Shown piece after piece: positions 33,435 through 41,916 of a stretch of 64,000 nucleotides of DNA (its first letter is position 1; each line of letters begins with the position of its first letter). Both the position numbers and the translations under genes were made by a program. The notes below the pieces were generated by a model, which was given only the letters and a program-made list of their open reading frames with translations, was not told the origin of the DNA and ran no database searches. The stretch spans positions 1,426,001 through 1,490,000 of the forward strand of contig CAVZCQ010000001.1 of the NCBI GenBank assembly GCA_963773835.1, given 5' to 3'. Origin of the DNA: JOPF136 sp963773835 (lineage in GTDB: Bacteria; Acidobacteriota; Terriglobia; Acidiferrales; UBA7541).

Positions 33435-33443
33435 TGCTACAAT
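33435..33443 (+). promoter_or_regulatory. Extended -10 promoter element before aroC
   Basis: TGCTACAAT at 33435-33443, no -35 match. A transcript would begin near 33450, which favours the ATG at 33480 over the one at 33462 as the start of aroC. Confidence 0.4.
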
Positions 33444-33479
33444 TCGTTGTTTATTCTGGAGATGGAGCGGCAGGCTGGG

Positions 33480-34652
33480 ATGCTTCGGTTTGTGACAGCG
33501 GGCGAGTCGCACGGTCAGGCGCTGGTGGCCTGGGTTTCCGGGTTGCCGGCAGGCCTGCGGGTGGACTTCGAATTCGTGAACGCCGAGCTGCACCGCCGGC
33601 AACTGGGTTATGGCCGCGGCGCACGCCAGAAAATCGAGCGCGACCGCGTGGACGCGGTCGCGGGAATACGCCACGGCCAAACCATCGGGGCCCCGCTGGC
33701 GCTGCAGATCGAAAACCGCGACTGGCAGAACTGGGAGAAGGCCCTTTCGGTCGAGGATTCGCCGGAATTTCTGGATGCGAAGCGCACGTTGACCGCCCCG
33801 CGGCCGGGACACGCGGACCTCGCCGGCGCGCTGAAATTCAATTTCCACGACGCTCGCTACGTCCTGGAACGGGCATCCGCTCGCGAGTCGGCGGCGCGGA
33901 CAGTGGCGGGCGCGTTGGCAAAGCTGCTGCTCGCGGAGTTCGGCATCCGGGTGCTCAGCCATGTGGTGGCCGTGGGTCCGGAGCGGCTGGAGCGCGAGGC
34001 CGCCTGGGAGGAAATCGAGGCGGTGTGCGCGAACCTGGAATCGCCGCTGCGCTGCGTGGATACCGCTGTCGAAGCGCGTATGAAGGCGGCCGTGGACGCG
34101 GCAATCCGCGCGGGAGATTCGGTGGGCGGGATTTTTGAAGTCGTGGCGCGCGGCGCGCCTCCGGGACTGGGTACGCATGCCCAGTGGGACGAGAAACTCG
34201 ATGGCAGGCTGGCCGCCGCCGTCATGTCCCTCCAGGCCGTCAAAGCCGTGGAGATAGGGACCGGGGTGCGCAACGCCACGGCGCCCGGGTCGACCGTGCA
34301 GGATGAAATCAGCTACGATGCGGCGGCCCGGCGGTTCGTGCGCCGCTCCAACCGCGCCGGAGGAATCGAAGGCGGCATGACCAACGGCGAGGACGTGGTC
34401 GTGCGCGGCTATCTCAAACCCATCTCCACGCTCCGGCGGCCGCTGGAAACGGCGGACCTGGAGACGAAGAAGCCGGTGAAAGCCGCGTACGAGCGGTCGG
34501 ATGTGTGCGTGGTCCCGGCCGCGGGCGTCGCCGCGGAGGGCATGGTCGCGTTCGTCCTCGCCCAGGCCTGCCTCGAGAAATTCGGCGGGGATTCGATGGG
34601 CGAGATGCTCCGGAATTACCAGGGCTATCGAAAGCAATTGCAGGAATACTAG
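33480..34652 (+). CDS. aroC: Chorismate synthase
   Basis: 390 residues, starting MLRFVTAGESHGQ. Family signatures are visible: GESHG near the N-terminus, GRGARQKIERD for FMN and phosphate binding, RPGHADLAG, and RSNRAGGIEGGMTNGE. The enzyme makes chorismate from 5-enolpyruvylshikimate-3-phosphate, the last step of the shikimate pathway, with reduced FMN. Three in-frame starts are possible. The ATG at 33480 fits the family N-terminus and the promoter position. The gene is followed by def after 64 bases and heads a same-strand run of housekeeping genes. Confidence 0.95.
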   Translation: MLRFVTAGESHGQALVAWVSGLPAGLRVDFEFVNAELHRRQLGYGRGARQKIERDRVDAVAGIRHGQTIGAPLALQIENRDWQNWEKALSVEDSPEFLDAKRTLTAPRPGHADLAGALKFNFHDARYVLERASARESAARTVAGALAKLLLAEFGIRVLSHVVAVGPERLEREAAWEEIEAVCANLESPLRCVDTAVEARMKAAVDAAIRAGDSVGGIFEVVARGAPPGLGTHAQWDEKLDGRLAAAVMSLQAVKAVEIGTGVRNATAPGSTVQDEISYDAAARRFVRRSNRAGGIEGGMTNGEDVVVRGYLKPISTLRRPLETADLETKKPVKAAYERSDVCVVPAAGVAAEGMVAFVLAQACLEKFGGDSMGEMLRNYQGYRKQLQEY

Positions 34653-34716
34653 AGGAGTGGCGGACGTGCTGCCCCCGGTGCGCGGCGAGGCGGGGAACGG
34701 AGACAAACAGAATTTC

Positions 34717-35226
34717 ATGATTTATCCGATTATCAAGTACGGAGACGCGGTGCTGGAACGCACCACGCCGCGCGTGGAGAAATTCGACGACGAGCTGCGC
34801 AAACTCACCGACGACATGTTCGAATCCATGTACGCCGCGCGTGGCGTGGGGCTGGCCGCTCCCCAGATCGGTATTGCACTCCGGCTCGCGGTGGTGGACG
34901 TGTCCACGGGGAAAAATCCGGAAGCGCGCATCGTTCTCGCCAATCCCGAGTTGATTCACGCCGAGGGGGAACAGCGCGAAGAAGAGGGCTGCCTCTCGCT
35001 GCCCTCTTTCCGCGGAAATGTCCTGCGGCCGATGTTCGTCACCGTCCGGGCCCAGGACGCCACGGGGCAGACCTTTGAAATGCGCGGGGAGCAACTCCTG
35101 GCCCGCGCCTTTTGCCACGAGATGGATCATCTGGACGGCGTGCTGTTCATCCAGCATCTGAGCATCCTCAAACGCGACCTGATCCGGCGCAAAATCCGCA
35201 AACTCCGCAAAACCGGAGAGTGGTAA
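34717..35226 (+). CDS. def: Peptide deformylase
   Basis: 169 residues with the three family motifs: GVGLAAPQIG (motif 1), EEGCLS (motif 2, Cys metal ligand) and CHEMDHLDG (motif 3, HExxH-type with two His ligands). It removes the formyl group from nascent proteins. It stands 20 bases before fmt, whose product adds that formyl group to initiator tRNA, the normal def-fmt pairing. Confidence 0.96.
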   Translation: MIYPIIKYGDAVLERTTPRVEKFDDELRKLTDDMFESMYAARGVGLAAPQIGIALRLAVVDVSTGKNPEARIVLANPELIHAEGEQREEEGCLSLPSFRGNVLRPMFVTVRAQDATGQTFEMRGEQLLARAFCHEMDHLDGVLFIQHLSILKRDLIRRKIRKLRKTGEW

Positions 35227-35246
35227 TCCCGCACGGCGGCACACCC

Positions 35247-36188
35247 ATGCGCGTGCTCTTCTGCGGCACCTCGGATTTCGGAATCCCGGCCCTCAGGCGG
35301 TTGCTGCTCGACTCGCGGCTGCAGGTCGCCGGAGTAATTACGCAGCCGGACCGTCCGCGGGGCCGCGGCCTGGTCTCGGGGGAGTCTCCCGTAAAGCAAC
35401 TGGCGAAGGAGGCGGGGCTGGAACTGTTCCAGCCGGCACGCATCCGCGAGCCGGAAGCGCACGAGTGGCTGGAGGCGAAAGCCGCGGACGTGGTGGTGCT
35501 GATCGCCTACGGGCAGATCCTGCCTGCGCAAGTGCTCGCGATTCCGCGCCTCGGATGGATGAATCTGCACGCTTCGCTGCTGCCCAGATATCGTGGCGCG
35601 GCCCCCATTGCCTGGGCTATCGCCAGCGGCGAAACTCGGACGGGCATCACGACAATGCAAATCGACGCGGGAATGGACACCGGCCCCATTCTGTTACGGC
35701 GCGAGATGGAGATCGGACCGGACGAAACGGCGCCGGCGCTCTCCGCGCGGATGGCGGAGGCCGGCGCCTCTGTGGTGGTCGAAACGCTGGAGGGTCTCGA
35801 TCGCGGCACTCTGCGCGGCCAGCCCCAGGACCACGGCCAGGCGAGCTACGCGCCGCTCCTAAAGCGCGAGGATGGACGCATCCGGTGGTCGATGACCGCG
35901 CAGCAGATTTACGACCGCATGCGCGGCTTCGCTCCCTGGCCCGGCACGTTCAGTGAATTTCGCGGCAAACGTCTCCATTTGTGGGGCCGGCCGGCGTTGG
36001 GCGGACACGCCCCCGGCGAGCCACTGCCCGGGGGAAGCATCCGGCAATCGGACCACGTTCTGCTGGCGGCCTGCGGCGAGAGCACCTGGCTGGAGATTGC
36101 CGAGGTTCAACCGGAGGGCCGCCGCCGAATGACAGCCCGCGAGTTTCTGGCCGGCGCCCGGCTATCCGTTGGAGAGCGGCTGGCATGA
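35247..36188 (+). CDS. fmt: Methionyl-tRNA formyltransferase
   Basis: 313 residues from MRVLFCGTSDFGIPAL. Signatures are the HASLLPRYRGAAPIAWAI segment with the catalytic His, and MQIDAGMDTGPIL. It transfers a formyl group from 10-formyltetrahydrofolate to initiator Met-tRNA. A longer frame runs upstream into def and is rejected. The stop overlaps the rsmB start (ATGA). Confidence 0.96.
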   Translation: MRVLFCGTSDFGIPALRRLLLDSRLQVAGVITQPDRPRGRGLVSGESPVKQLAKEAGLELFQPARIREPEAHEWLEAKAADVVVLIAYGQILPAQVLAIPRLGWMNLHASLLPRYRGAAPIAWAIASGETRTGITTMQIDAGMDTGPILLRREMEIGPDETAPALSARMAEAGASVVVETLEGLDRGTLRGQPQDHGQASYAPLLKREDGRIRWSMTAQQIYDRMRGFAPWPGTFSEFRGKRLHLWGRPALGGHAPGEPLPGGSIRQSDHVLLAACGESTWLEIAEVQPEGRRRMTAREFLAGARLSVGERLA

Positions 36189-37567
36189 AGGTGTCGCCCG
36201 GCAGGGCGGCGGCCTACGACGCGCTGTGCCGCGTCGAGCGTGACGCCGCCTTCGCCACCGAAGCCCTGGACGCCCGGCTCGATGCCCTCGAAAAGCGCGC
36301 GGACGCGGCGCTGGCTACCGAGCTCACCATGGGAGTGCTTCGCTGGCAGCGCCTTCTCGATTTTCTTCTCAGCCGCTACACAGACCGGCCGGTGGTGTCG
36401 CTGGACGCGGAGGTACGGCTGGCCCTGCGGTTGGGGCTGTACCAGATGCGGTTTCTTTCCCGCGTGCCTGCGGCTGCCGCAGTCAACGAGAGCGTGGAAC
36501 TGGTAAAACGCGCGCGGAAAAGGTCCGCCGCCGGGTTGGTAAACGCCATGCTGCGCCGCGCGGCGCGCGACCCGCAGCTTCGCGCCGCGCCGGAATCGCT
36601 CCTGCTGCCGGATTTACCCCTGGCCGAGCGGCTCGGGATTGCCCTTTCGCATCCCACCTGGCTGGTCGAGCGATGGCTCGCGCGGTTTGGCGAAGCGCCG
36701 GCACGCGCGCTGCTCGAAGCCGACAACCGCCCCCCGCGGCTCACCGCAGCTCTGCTGGACGCCGGGCGAATGGACGAGACGCGCGCGGCGCTCGCGGAGC
36801 AGGGAATAGAAGTAGCTCCAGGCCGCTGGCTGGCAGCAGCCGTGGAACTGCGGGCCGCGCGGCGGAGCGGCGCGGGCCGCGCGCGAGGCGCATTCGAGCA
36901 TTCGAGCATTGTCATCCAGGATGAAGCGTCGCAGATGATTCCGCTTCTGGCCGGGGTCCAGCCGGGAGACCGCGTGCTCGATCTGTGTGCCGCGCCCGGG
37001 GGGAAGACTGCGCGCGTGGCGCGGCAGGCGGCGCCGGGCATTGTGGTGGCCTCCGATGTCCATCACCATCGCCTGCGCCAGATGCGCGAACTGCTCGGAC
37101 GCCTGGGCCTCGGAAACGTGCACGCCGTGGCGCTCGACGGGACCCAGCCGCTCCCGTTTTCCGCTCGGTTCGACCGTGTGTTGGTGGATGCGCCCTGCTC
37201 AGGAACGGGCACCCTGGCGCGGAATCCGGAGATTCGCTGGCGGCTCGGGCCGGAAGATTTGCCAGCGCTCGCGGAGAAACAAACAGCGCTGGCGCTCCAG
37301 GGTTTCGCCCGTCTCGCGCCCGGCGGACGCCTGGTGTATTCCACCTGCTCGTTGGAGCCGGAGGAGAACGAACAGGTGGTGGCGGCCGTGCTCGCACAAC
37401 CGGGTGCGCGGTTGGTGAACGCAGAAGCGGCGCTGGCCCCGCATCTCCGACCAGAAGTGGCCTGCCGCGCTCTTTTCGATGCGCAGGGATTTTTCCGCAC
37501 ACTGCCGCCGCGAGACGGCGCCGACGGATTTTTCGCCGCGGTTCTGGAACTGGGGAACCCGGGGTAG
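36185..37567 (+). CDS. rsmB: 16S rRNA (cytosine-967-C5)-methyltransferase
   Basis: 460 residues: an N-terminal NusB-like RNA-binding domain (YDALCRVERDAAFATEAL, then RLALRLGLYQMRFL), then a methyltransferase domain with the SAM motif VLDLCAAPGGKT (~260) and the two catalytic cysteines in VDAPCSGTGTL and YSTCSLEPEENE. It methylates C967 of 16S rRNA. Start ATG overlaps fmt by four bases. Its TAG stop lies inside the terminal repeat of the 128-bp element at 37564, so the insertion defines the C-terminus of the protein. Confidence 0.95.
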   Translation: MKVSPGRAAAYDALCRVERDAAFATEALDARLDALEKRADAALATELTMGVLRWQRLLDFLLSRYTDRPVVSLDAEVRLALRLGLYQMRFLSRVPAAAAVNESVELVKRARKRSAAGLVNAMLRRAARDPQLRAAPESLLLPDLPLAERLGIALSHPTWLVERWLARFGEAPARALLEADNRPPRLTAALLDAGRMDETRAALAEQGIEVAPGRWLAAAVELRAARRSGAGRARGAFEHSSIVIQDEASQMIPLLAGVQPGDRVLDLCAAPGGKTARVARQAAPGIVVASDVHHHRLRQMRELLGRLGLGNVHAVALDGTQPLPFSARFDRVLVDAPCSGTGTLARNPEIRWRLGPEDLPALAEKQTALALQGFARLAPGGRLVYSTCSLEPEENEQVVAAVLAQPGARLVNAEAALAPHLRPEVACRALFDAQGFFRTLPPRDGADGFFAAVLELGNPG

Positions 37568-37691
37568 TGGGCCAGTTTGCCCTGATAGACTCCGGGAAGG
37601 ACGCTACTCTTCCGCTGCTGGCATGTTTTGAGGTGGTTGAGCGTGCGCACAGACAAGAGTGTCTGTGCCACTGGGCAAACTGGCCCACTAC
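37564..37691 (+). repeat. 128-bp terminal-inverted-repeat element, copy 2
   Basis: A perfect 19-bp terminal inverted repeat, GTAGTGGGCCAGTTTGCCC (37564-37582) and its complement (37673-37691). The internal palindrome GCACAGACA-AGAG-TGTCTGTGC lies near the right end. The left repeat supplies the TAG stop (37565-37567) of rsmB. Same length and orientation as the other two copies. Confidence 0.9.
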
Positions 37692-37755
37692 TGAACCAGA
37701 GGCCGCGTTGAAGGGCAGCGGGCCGCATGGTAGCCTCGCCGGGTGAGGACTTTCG

Positions 37756-38481
37756 ATGGCGTTTCGTGATTCGCTGCAGTTCTGGGCTCGCGTCGCGGTC
37801 CGGATTTTCGTCCTGCTGGCGGTCGCCTTTCTGAGCATGCTCGCGGCAATCCGGCTGACGATTCACGGCCGGGAGGTGAGAGTTCCCGACGTCACCCACC
37901 TGCACGCGGGCGACGCCCAGCAGCGACTGGCCGCGCGCGGACTCGGCATCCGCATCGAAGACCGCGTGTACAGCCCCGTGCCCCGCGACACGGTCATTCG
38001 CCAGAGGCCGGTGCCGGGCGAGAGCGTGCGGATGGGCCAGCGCGTTCATGTGGTCACCAGCCTCGGCTTCCAGGCCCTGCCGGTCCCCAACCTGCTGGGC
38101 GACAGTGAACGTGCGGCCCGCATCGGTCTGCTGGAGGCGGGCATGCAACTGGGACACATCTCCAGCACTCATCTTTTCGGGATGGACCCGGATACCGTGG
38201 TGGATCAGGACCCGCCCAGCGCGGAACAGTCCACGCATGGCCCGCGGATGGACTTGCTCGTCTCGCTCGGGCCTCCCGAGGCCGCTTTCGTCATGCCCGA
38301 CCTGATGGGACTGATGCCGGTGGAGGCGCAGCGGCGGCTGACCGGGGCGAGTCTCGTCCTCGGGAAATTCCTGACCGTGGCGGCTACCCCCGACAGGCGG
38401 GGTCTTGTGGTGGGCCAGTCCGTGCCGCGGGGCAGCCGTGTGGTTTCGGGAACCATTGTAGACATCCAGTTGGGAGGGTGA
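37756..38481 (+). CDS. Membrane-anchored PASTA-domain protein
   Basis: 241 residues. One membrane segment (about 14-36) is followed by three PASTA domains, starting near VRVPDVTHLHAGDAQ, LPVPNLLGDSERAAR and FVMPDLMGLMPVEAQ. PASTA modules bind peptidoglycan stems or beta-lactams and usually sit on Ser/Thr kinases or penicillin-binding proteins. Here no kinase or transpeptidase domain is present. The protein is probably a periplasmic cell-wall sensor or scaffold. It lies between rsmB and rpe, so it is likely read from within the housekeeping run. Confidence 0.88.
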   Translation: MAFRDSLQFWARVAVRIFVLLAVAFLSMLAAIRLTIHGREVRVPDVTHLHAGDAQQRLAARGLGIRIEDRVYSPVPRDTVIRQRPVPGESVRMGQRVHVVTSLGFQALPVPNLLGDSERAARIGLLEAGMQLGHISSTHLFGMDPDTVVDQDPPSAEQSTHGPRMDLLVSLGPPEAAFVMPDLMGLMPVEAQRRLTGASLVLGKFLTVAATPDRRGLVVGQSVPRGSRVVSGTIVDIQLGG

Positions 38482-38512
38482 AGGCTGTGATAAAATGCAC
38501 GGGGTTCAACGG

Positions 38513-39196
38513 ATGAAGCCACCGCTGGAAATCGCGCCTTCCATTCTCGCCGCTGATTTTTCCGCTCTCGGCGCCGCCGTGCACTCGATCGAGCAGGGAG
38601 GAGCGGAACTGATTCACGTGGACGTGATGGACGGCCATTTCGTGCCCAACATCTCCATCGGTCTCCCCGTGGTGGAATCCCTGCGGAAAGCAACCCGCCT
38701 CCCTCTGGATGTGCATCTCATGATCGAAGCGCCGGAGCGCTATATGGACGCGTTTGCCGACGCCGGGGCGGACTCGCTGATCGTTCACCAGGAGGGGAAC
38801 CACCACCTCCAGCGCCTGCTCGCCTCCATCCGTCACCGCAAACTCGGCGTCGGGGTGGCCATCAATCCCGCCACACCCGTAGGGACTCTAGCCGAAGTTC
38901 TGGGCGAGGTGGACGTGGTGCTGGTCATGTCTGTGAATCCGGGGTTTGGCGGCCAGAAATTCCTGCCCGGGTCGCTCGGGAAAATGAGGCGGCTCCGGGA
39001 GCTTCGAGAGCGCGAGGGGCATAAATACAGGATTCAGGTGGATGGAGGCGTAGGGATGGACACGGTGGCGGAAATCGTGCGCGCAGGGGGCGAAATCCTG
39101 GTCGCGGGCACCTCCGTATTCCACACTCCGGACCCGGCCGAGGCGATACGCAAACTCCGCCAGTCCGGGGCGGAAGCTCTGGCGCAGAGGGTGTGA
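38513..39196 (+). CDS. rpe: Ribulose-phosphate 3-epimerase
   Basis: 227 residues of TIM barrel, starting MKPPLEIAPSILAADF. The metal and catalytic residues are in place: HVDVMDGHFVPNISIG, DVHLMIEAP, VMSVNPGFGGQKF and QVDGGVGMDT. It interconverts ribulose-5-phosphate and xylulose-5-phosphate in the pentose phosphate pathway. TGATAAAATG just upstream is a plausible -10 that favours the ATG at 38513 over the one at 38495. The stop overlaps the next start by one base (TGATG). Confidence 0.95.
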   Translation: MKPPLEIAPSILAADFSALGAAVHSIEQGGAELIHVDVMDGHFVPNISIGLPVVESLRKATRLPLDVHLMIEAPERYMDAFADAGADSLIVHQEGNHHLQRLLASIRHRKLGVGVAINPATPVGTLAEVLGEVDVVLVMSVNPGFGGQKFLPGSLGKMRRLRELREREGHKYRIQVDGGVGMDTVAEIVRAGGEILVAGTSVFHTPDPAEAIRKLRQSGAEALAQRV

Positions 39197-40470
39197 TGAC
39201 GACAGTGGATGCAAGGCGGGCGGTGCTGGCGGCGGTCCTGGCCTTCGCCTTTGTCTTTTCCGCGTGCGAGAAAAAGAGCGTGGCCGTTCAGGGCGCGGAC
39301 ACCACCGCGGAGCCGGATAAAGTGCTCTACGACCGCGCCATGGCCGACATCAAAGGCGGCCGCGAAACCGTGGCTCGGTTCAGCCTGCAGACCCTGCTGA
39401 ACACTTATCCCGATAGCGAGTACGTGGCCAAAGCCAAGCTGGCTATTGCCGATTCGTTCTACAAGGATGGCACGACCGAAGGGCTGACCCAGGCCATCAA
39501 CGAGTACAAGGATTTCATCACCTTCTTCCCCTACCTGGACGAGGCCTCCTACGCCCAATTCCGCGTGGGCATGGCCCATTTCCGCCAGATGGAAAAACCC
39601 GACCGCGACCAAACCCAGGTACTTTTGGCCGAGCAGGAATTTCAGAACTACTTGCTGAAGTATCCCCAGGGGGCGCAGGCCGCCGAGGCGCAGCAGCATC
39701 TGCGCGAGGTGCAGGAAGTCATCGCCGAGGCCGACTACCGCATCGCGAAGTATTACTACGACAAGGGCTCGTACCATGCTTCCGCCGCGCGCTTCACCGA
39801 GATTGTGGACCGCTATCCCCTCTACAGCCATTCGGATGAGGCGCTCTGGATGCTGGCTCAGTCGGCGGAAAGATTTGAGCCCCTGAAGAAGTACGCCGCC
39901 GAATATTACAAACGCATCCTTCGCGATTATCCACTCTCGCCCCACACTCAGGAGGCCAAGAACCGGCTGGAGAAGGCCGGCGTCCCTGTTCCCCAGCCGA
40001 ATCCCGAGGCCCTGGCGCGGGCACAGAGTGAGAAGGAACGCGAAAAGCAGAAACCCGGTATCAGCCGCAGGGCGCTCGGAATGTTTAAGTCCGGGCCGAA
40101 TGTGTCTTCGGCCGCACACTCCGGAACTCCGCAAATGAATCCTCCCGGCGAAGAGGGTGGAGAATCGCTCGGTGGCCCCACCACCAGCGACATCGTTGTG
40201 GGCAGCGGTGGCGGTGGAGGCCAGACGGGACGTTCCGGGGGACCTCCTCCGGTGCGCACCGTCACTCCACAGGAAACAGCCACTCCCGGCGACAATGCGG
40301 CAGGCAGCGATCCGAAATCAGGCGATGCCGCGGCGCAGGACGCGCCGAAGCAGCCCACCCTCCCGGATATGCTCCCCAATCACGCCGACACCTCGACGAA
40401 AAAGAAGAAGACTCCGGAAGAGTCAAGCAGCAAAAAGAAGAAGGGACTCCGGAAGATTCTTCCGTTCTAG
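39196..40470 (+). CDS. bamD: BamD-like outer-membrane assembly lipoprotein
   Basis: 424 residues. The lipobox VFSAC gives a lipid-modified Cys. The body has TPR-like repeats of the YfiO/BamD type: YDRAMADIKGGRETVARFSL, LLNTYPDSEYVAKAKLAIAD, and FTEIVDRYPLYSHSDEALWM. BamD is the essential TPR lipoprotein of the BAM complex that inserts beta-barrels. It ends in a ~150-residue low-complexity tail (Gly/Pro, then KKKK clusters), much longer than in E. coli BamD (about 245 residues). Coupled to rpe by a one-base overlap; a GTG three bases upstream is also possible. Confidence 0.85.
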   Translation: MTTVDARRAVLAAVLAFAFVFSACEKKSVAVQGADTTAEPDKVLYDRAMADIKGGRETVARFSLQTLLNTYPDSEYVAKAKLAIADSFYKDGTTEGLTQAINEYKDFITFFPYLDEASYAQFRVGMAHFRQMEKPDRDQTQVLLAEQEFQNYLLKYPQGAQAAEAQQHLREVQEVIAEADYRIAKYYYDKGSYHASAARFTEIVDRYPLYSHSDEALWMLAQSAERFEPLKKYAAEYYKRILRDYPLSPHTQEAKNRLEKAGVPVPQPNPEALARAQSEKEREKQKPGISRRALGMFKSGPNVSSAAHSGTPQMNPPGEEGGESLGGPTTSDIVVGSGGGGGQTGRSGGPPPVRTVTPQETATPGDNAAGSDPKSGDAAAQDAPKQPTLPDMLPNHADTSTKKKKTPEESSSKKKKGLRKILPF

Positions 40471-40787
40471 GCTGCAATCCGGAGAAATCGAACTCTTCCG
40501 CCCGGAATTCTCCTGTTGCTCCATGCAAGCTTGGGCGATTGCCAGGTCAAACCCGATAGCCAAATCCTGAGGACCGGAACGGGCATTTGAATGCTCTGGG
40601 CTCAAACATGCATCCGATTGCAATTCGTCCCGACAGGGAAATTCCTTTCCACCCGAACTGACTGAAAAACAATGCGTTACGAGCCATCGTTTGGCAGGTT
40701 ACCTGCCTAGATGACCCCATGGTGGGCCATGCTGCTTGTGGCTCCCCAGGATGGCCACTGAGGAGATCGGCTGTTAGGGAGGTTTAT
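40471..40787. other. Spacer of 317 bases before the PEP-CTERM gene
   Basis: AT-richer than the flanking genes. It contains a perfect palindrome GGCAGGT-T-ACCTGCC at 40693-40707, which may be an operator. No sigma-54 or sigma-70 box with proper spacing could be fixed, and no gene is supported. Confidence 0.4.
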
Positions 40788-41333
40788 TTGAGGGTTTTCG
40801 ACGGAGTCTCGAGACTGCTCGTAATCGGCTTGACCGTGCTGGTGGGCACGCTTTTTGCCCAGACAGCCAAGGCCGACACGATTGACTTTGCCTGTGGCGG
40901 GTCGCAAGCCTGCACCGGGACGGTCACGCAGTCCGGCTTAACCTTCAGCTCCACGGGGATTGGCGTCAGCGCGAGTTTTGAAAACGATCCGTTCACCCTT
41001 GTTTTCGATACCGGCGCTGGCACAATCAGCATCTTGGAGAACGGCACGACTGAGTTCGTAGGGACACTCACGGGTGTTTCATCTTCAACCAGCGGTGGGC
41101 TTACCACCCTCGACTTAGGCGTGTACTGGACCACGGTGCCGTCCGACGTCGACGGCACTGACGGGGTCACACCTTATCCATCCGGCTCTGTCGTCTCCAT
41201 TGCGATAAGTGGTGACGCTCTGAGTGTGGACGTCCCGATTATCACACCTGAACCTGCCGCACCTGTACTGCTGAGTGCTGGATTGGCAGCACTCGGACTC
41301 CTGCTGAAGCGCAGAGCTGTCTTTTCGGCCTAG
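40788..41333 (+). CDS. PEP-CTERM sorting-domain protein
   Basis: 181 residues. The start is a TTG at 40788, directly after AGGGAGGTTTAT, which is the best ribosome site in the area. A signal peptide (LLVIGLTVLVGTLFAQTAKA) is followed by a Thr/Ser-rich beta region. The C-terminal sorting signal is PEP-like (TPEPAAP), a hydrophobic stretch (VLLSAGLAALGLLL) and KRR. Such proteins are processed by exosortase and are often exopolysaccharide-linked. No exosortase gene is in the window. A terminator follows at 41378. Confidence 0.75.
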   Translation: MRVFDGVSRLLVIGLTVLVGTLFAQTAKADTIDFACGGSQACTGTVTQSGLTFSSTGIGVSASFENDPFTLVFDTGAGTISILENGTTEFVGTLTGVSSSTSGGLTTLDLGVYWTTVPSDVDGTDGVTPYPSGSVVSIAISGDALSVDVPIITPEPAAPVLLSAGLAALGLLLKRRAVFSA

Positions 41334-41377
41334 GCTTCGGCTCTTAACAACCATACTTTTCGCCGACATTTTCCTGG

Positions 41378-41410
41378 AAAGCCCTGTCAGACCGCTGGCA
41401 GGGCTTTCTT
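41378..41410 (+). terminator. Intrinsic terminator
   Basis: AAAGCCCTGTCAG (41378-41390) pairs with CTGGCAGGGCTTT (41395-41407) around a short loop, followed by CTT. It separates the PEP-CTERM gene from the ATP synthase genes. Confidence 0.65.
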
Positions 41411-41459
41411 GCGTTTGAGGTGAATGGGAATCCGGCGACCGCGAATGGGGAGCGCTCCA

Positions 41460-41587
41460 GGAGTGGGCCAGTTTGCCCTGATGGACTCGGGGAAGGGCGC
41501 AACTCTTCCGCTGCTGGCGTGTTTTGAGGCGGTTGAGCGGGCGCACAGACAAGATTGTCTGTGCCACTGGGCAAACTGGCCCAGTGC
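41460..41587 (+). repeat. 128-bp terminal-inverted-repeat element, copy 3
   Basis: Begins GGAGTGGGCCAGTTTGCCC and ends GGGCAAACTGGCCCAGTGC. The 14-bp core GGGCCAGTTTGCCC is fully complementary, with mismatches only at the tips. Internal palindrome GCACAGACAAGATTGTCTGTGC. It lies between the PEP-CTERM terminator and the first atp gene, 53 bases before its start, so it may carry or disturb the atp promoter. Confidence 0.9.
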
Positions 41588-41640
41588 CTGCGCTGTCCCG
41601 CCCTCGCCACGCCCGCCGCTTGCAGTTACACTGAGTCAGG

Positions 41641-41916
41641 ATGGCCATGCCAGCTCCCCCTGCGCCGCCGGAGAAGAAACCCGAGCCGCTCGCCGGGCGC
41701 GTCTCGTCGCTGCCCCGCCAGTTCGCTCTGGCCCTCGAACTCCCATTCGTCTTTGTTGCCACGGTCGTGACCGGGGGGGGCATCGGCTATTGGCTGGACC
41801 TGCGATTCCATACCTCGCCTCTCTTTCTGCTGCTTCTCGGCGCACTGGGACTGGCTGCCGGTGTGCGGGATCTTGTTCGCCGAATTTCCAGGTCGGGGTC
41901 GGGCGATGGTGCATGA
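41641..41916 (+). CDS. atpZ: AtpZ/AtpI-like small membrane protein
   Basis: 91 residues with two membrane segments (about 28-50 and 57-78) and the GGGIGYWLD turn typical of AtpZ. These proteins assist ATP synthase c-ring assembly or Mg2+/Ca2+ handling. It starts the F0 group; its end overlaps the next gene by 11 bases. Confidence 0.8.
   Translation: MAMPAPPAPPEKKPEPLAGRVSSLPRQFALALELPFVFVATVVTGGGIGYWLDLRFHTSPLFLLLLGALGLAAGVRDLVRRISRSGSGDGA

Noticed and set aside
40700..40790. A sigma-54 promoter before the PEP-CTERM gene
   Set aside because: TGGGCC...GC strings exist, but the GG-to-GC spacing is not the required 10 bases.
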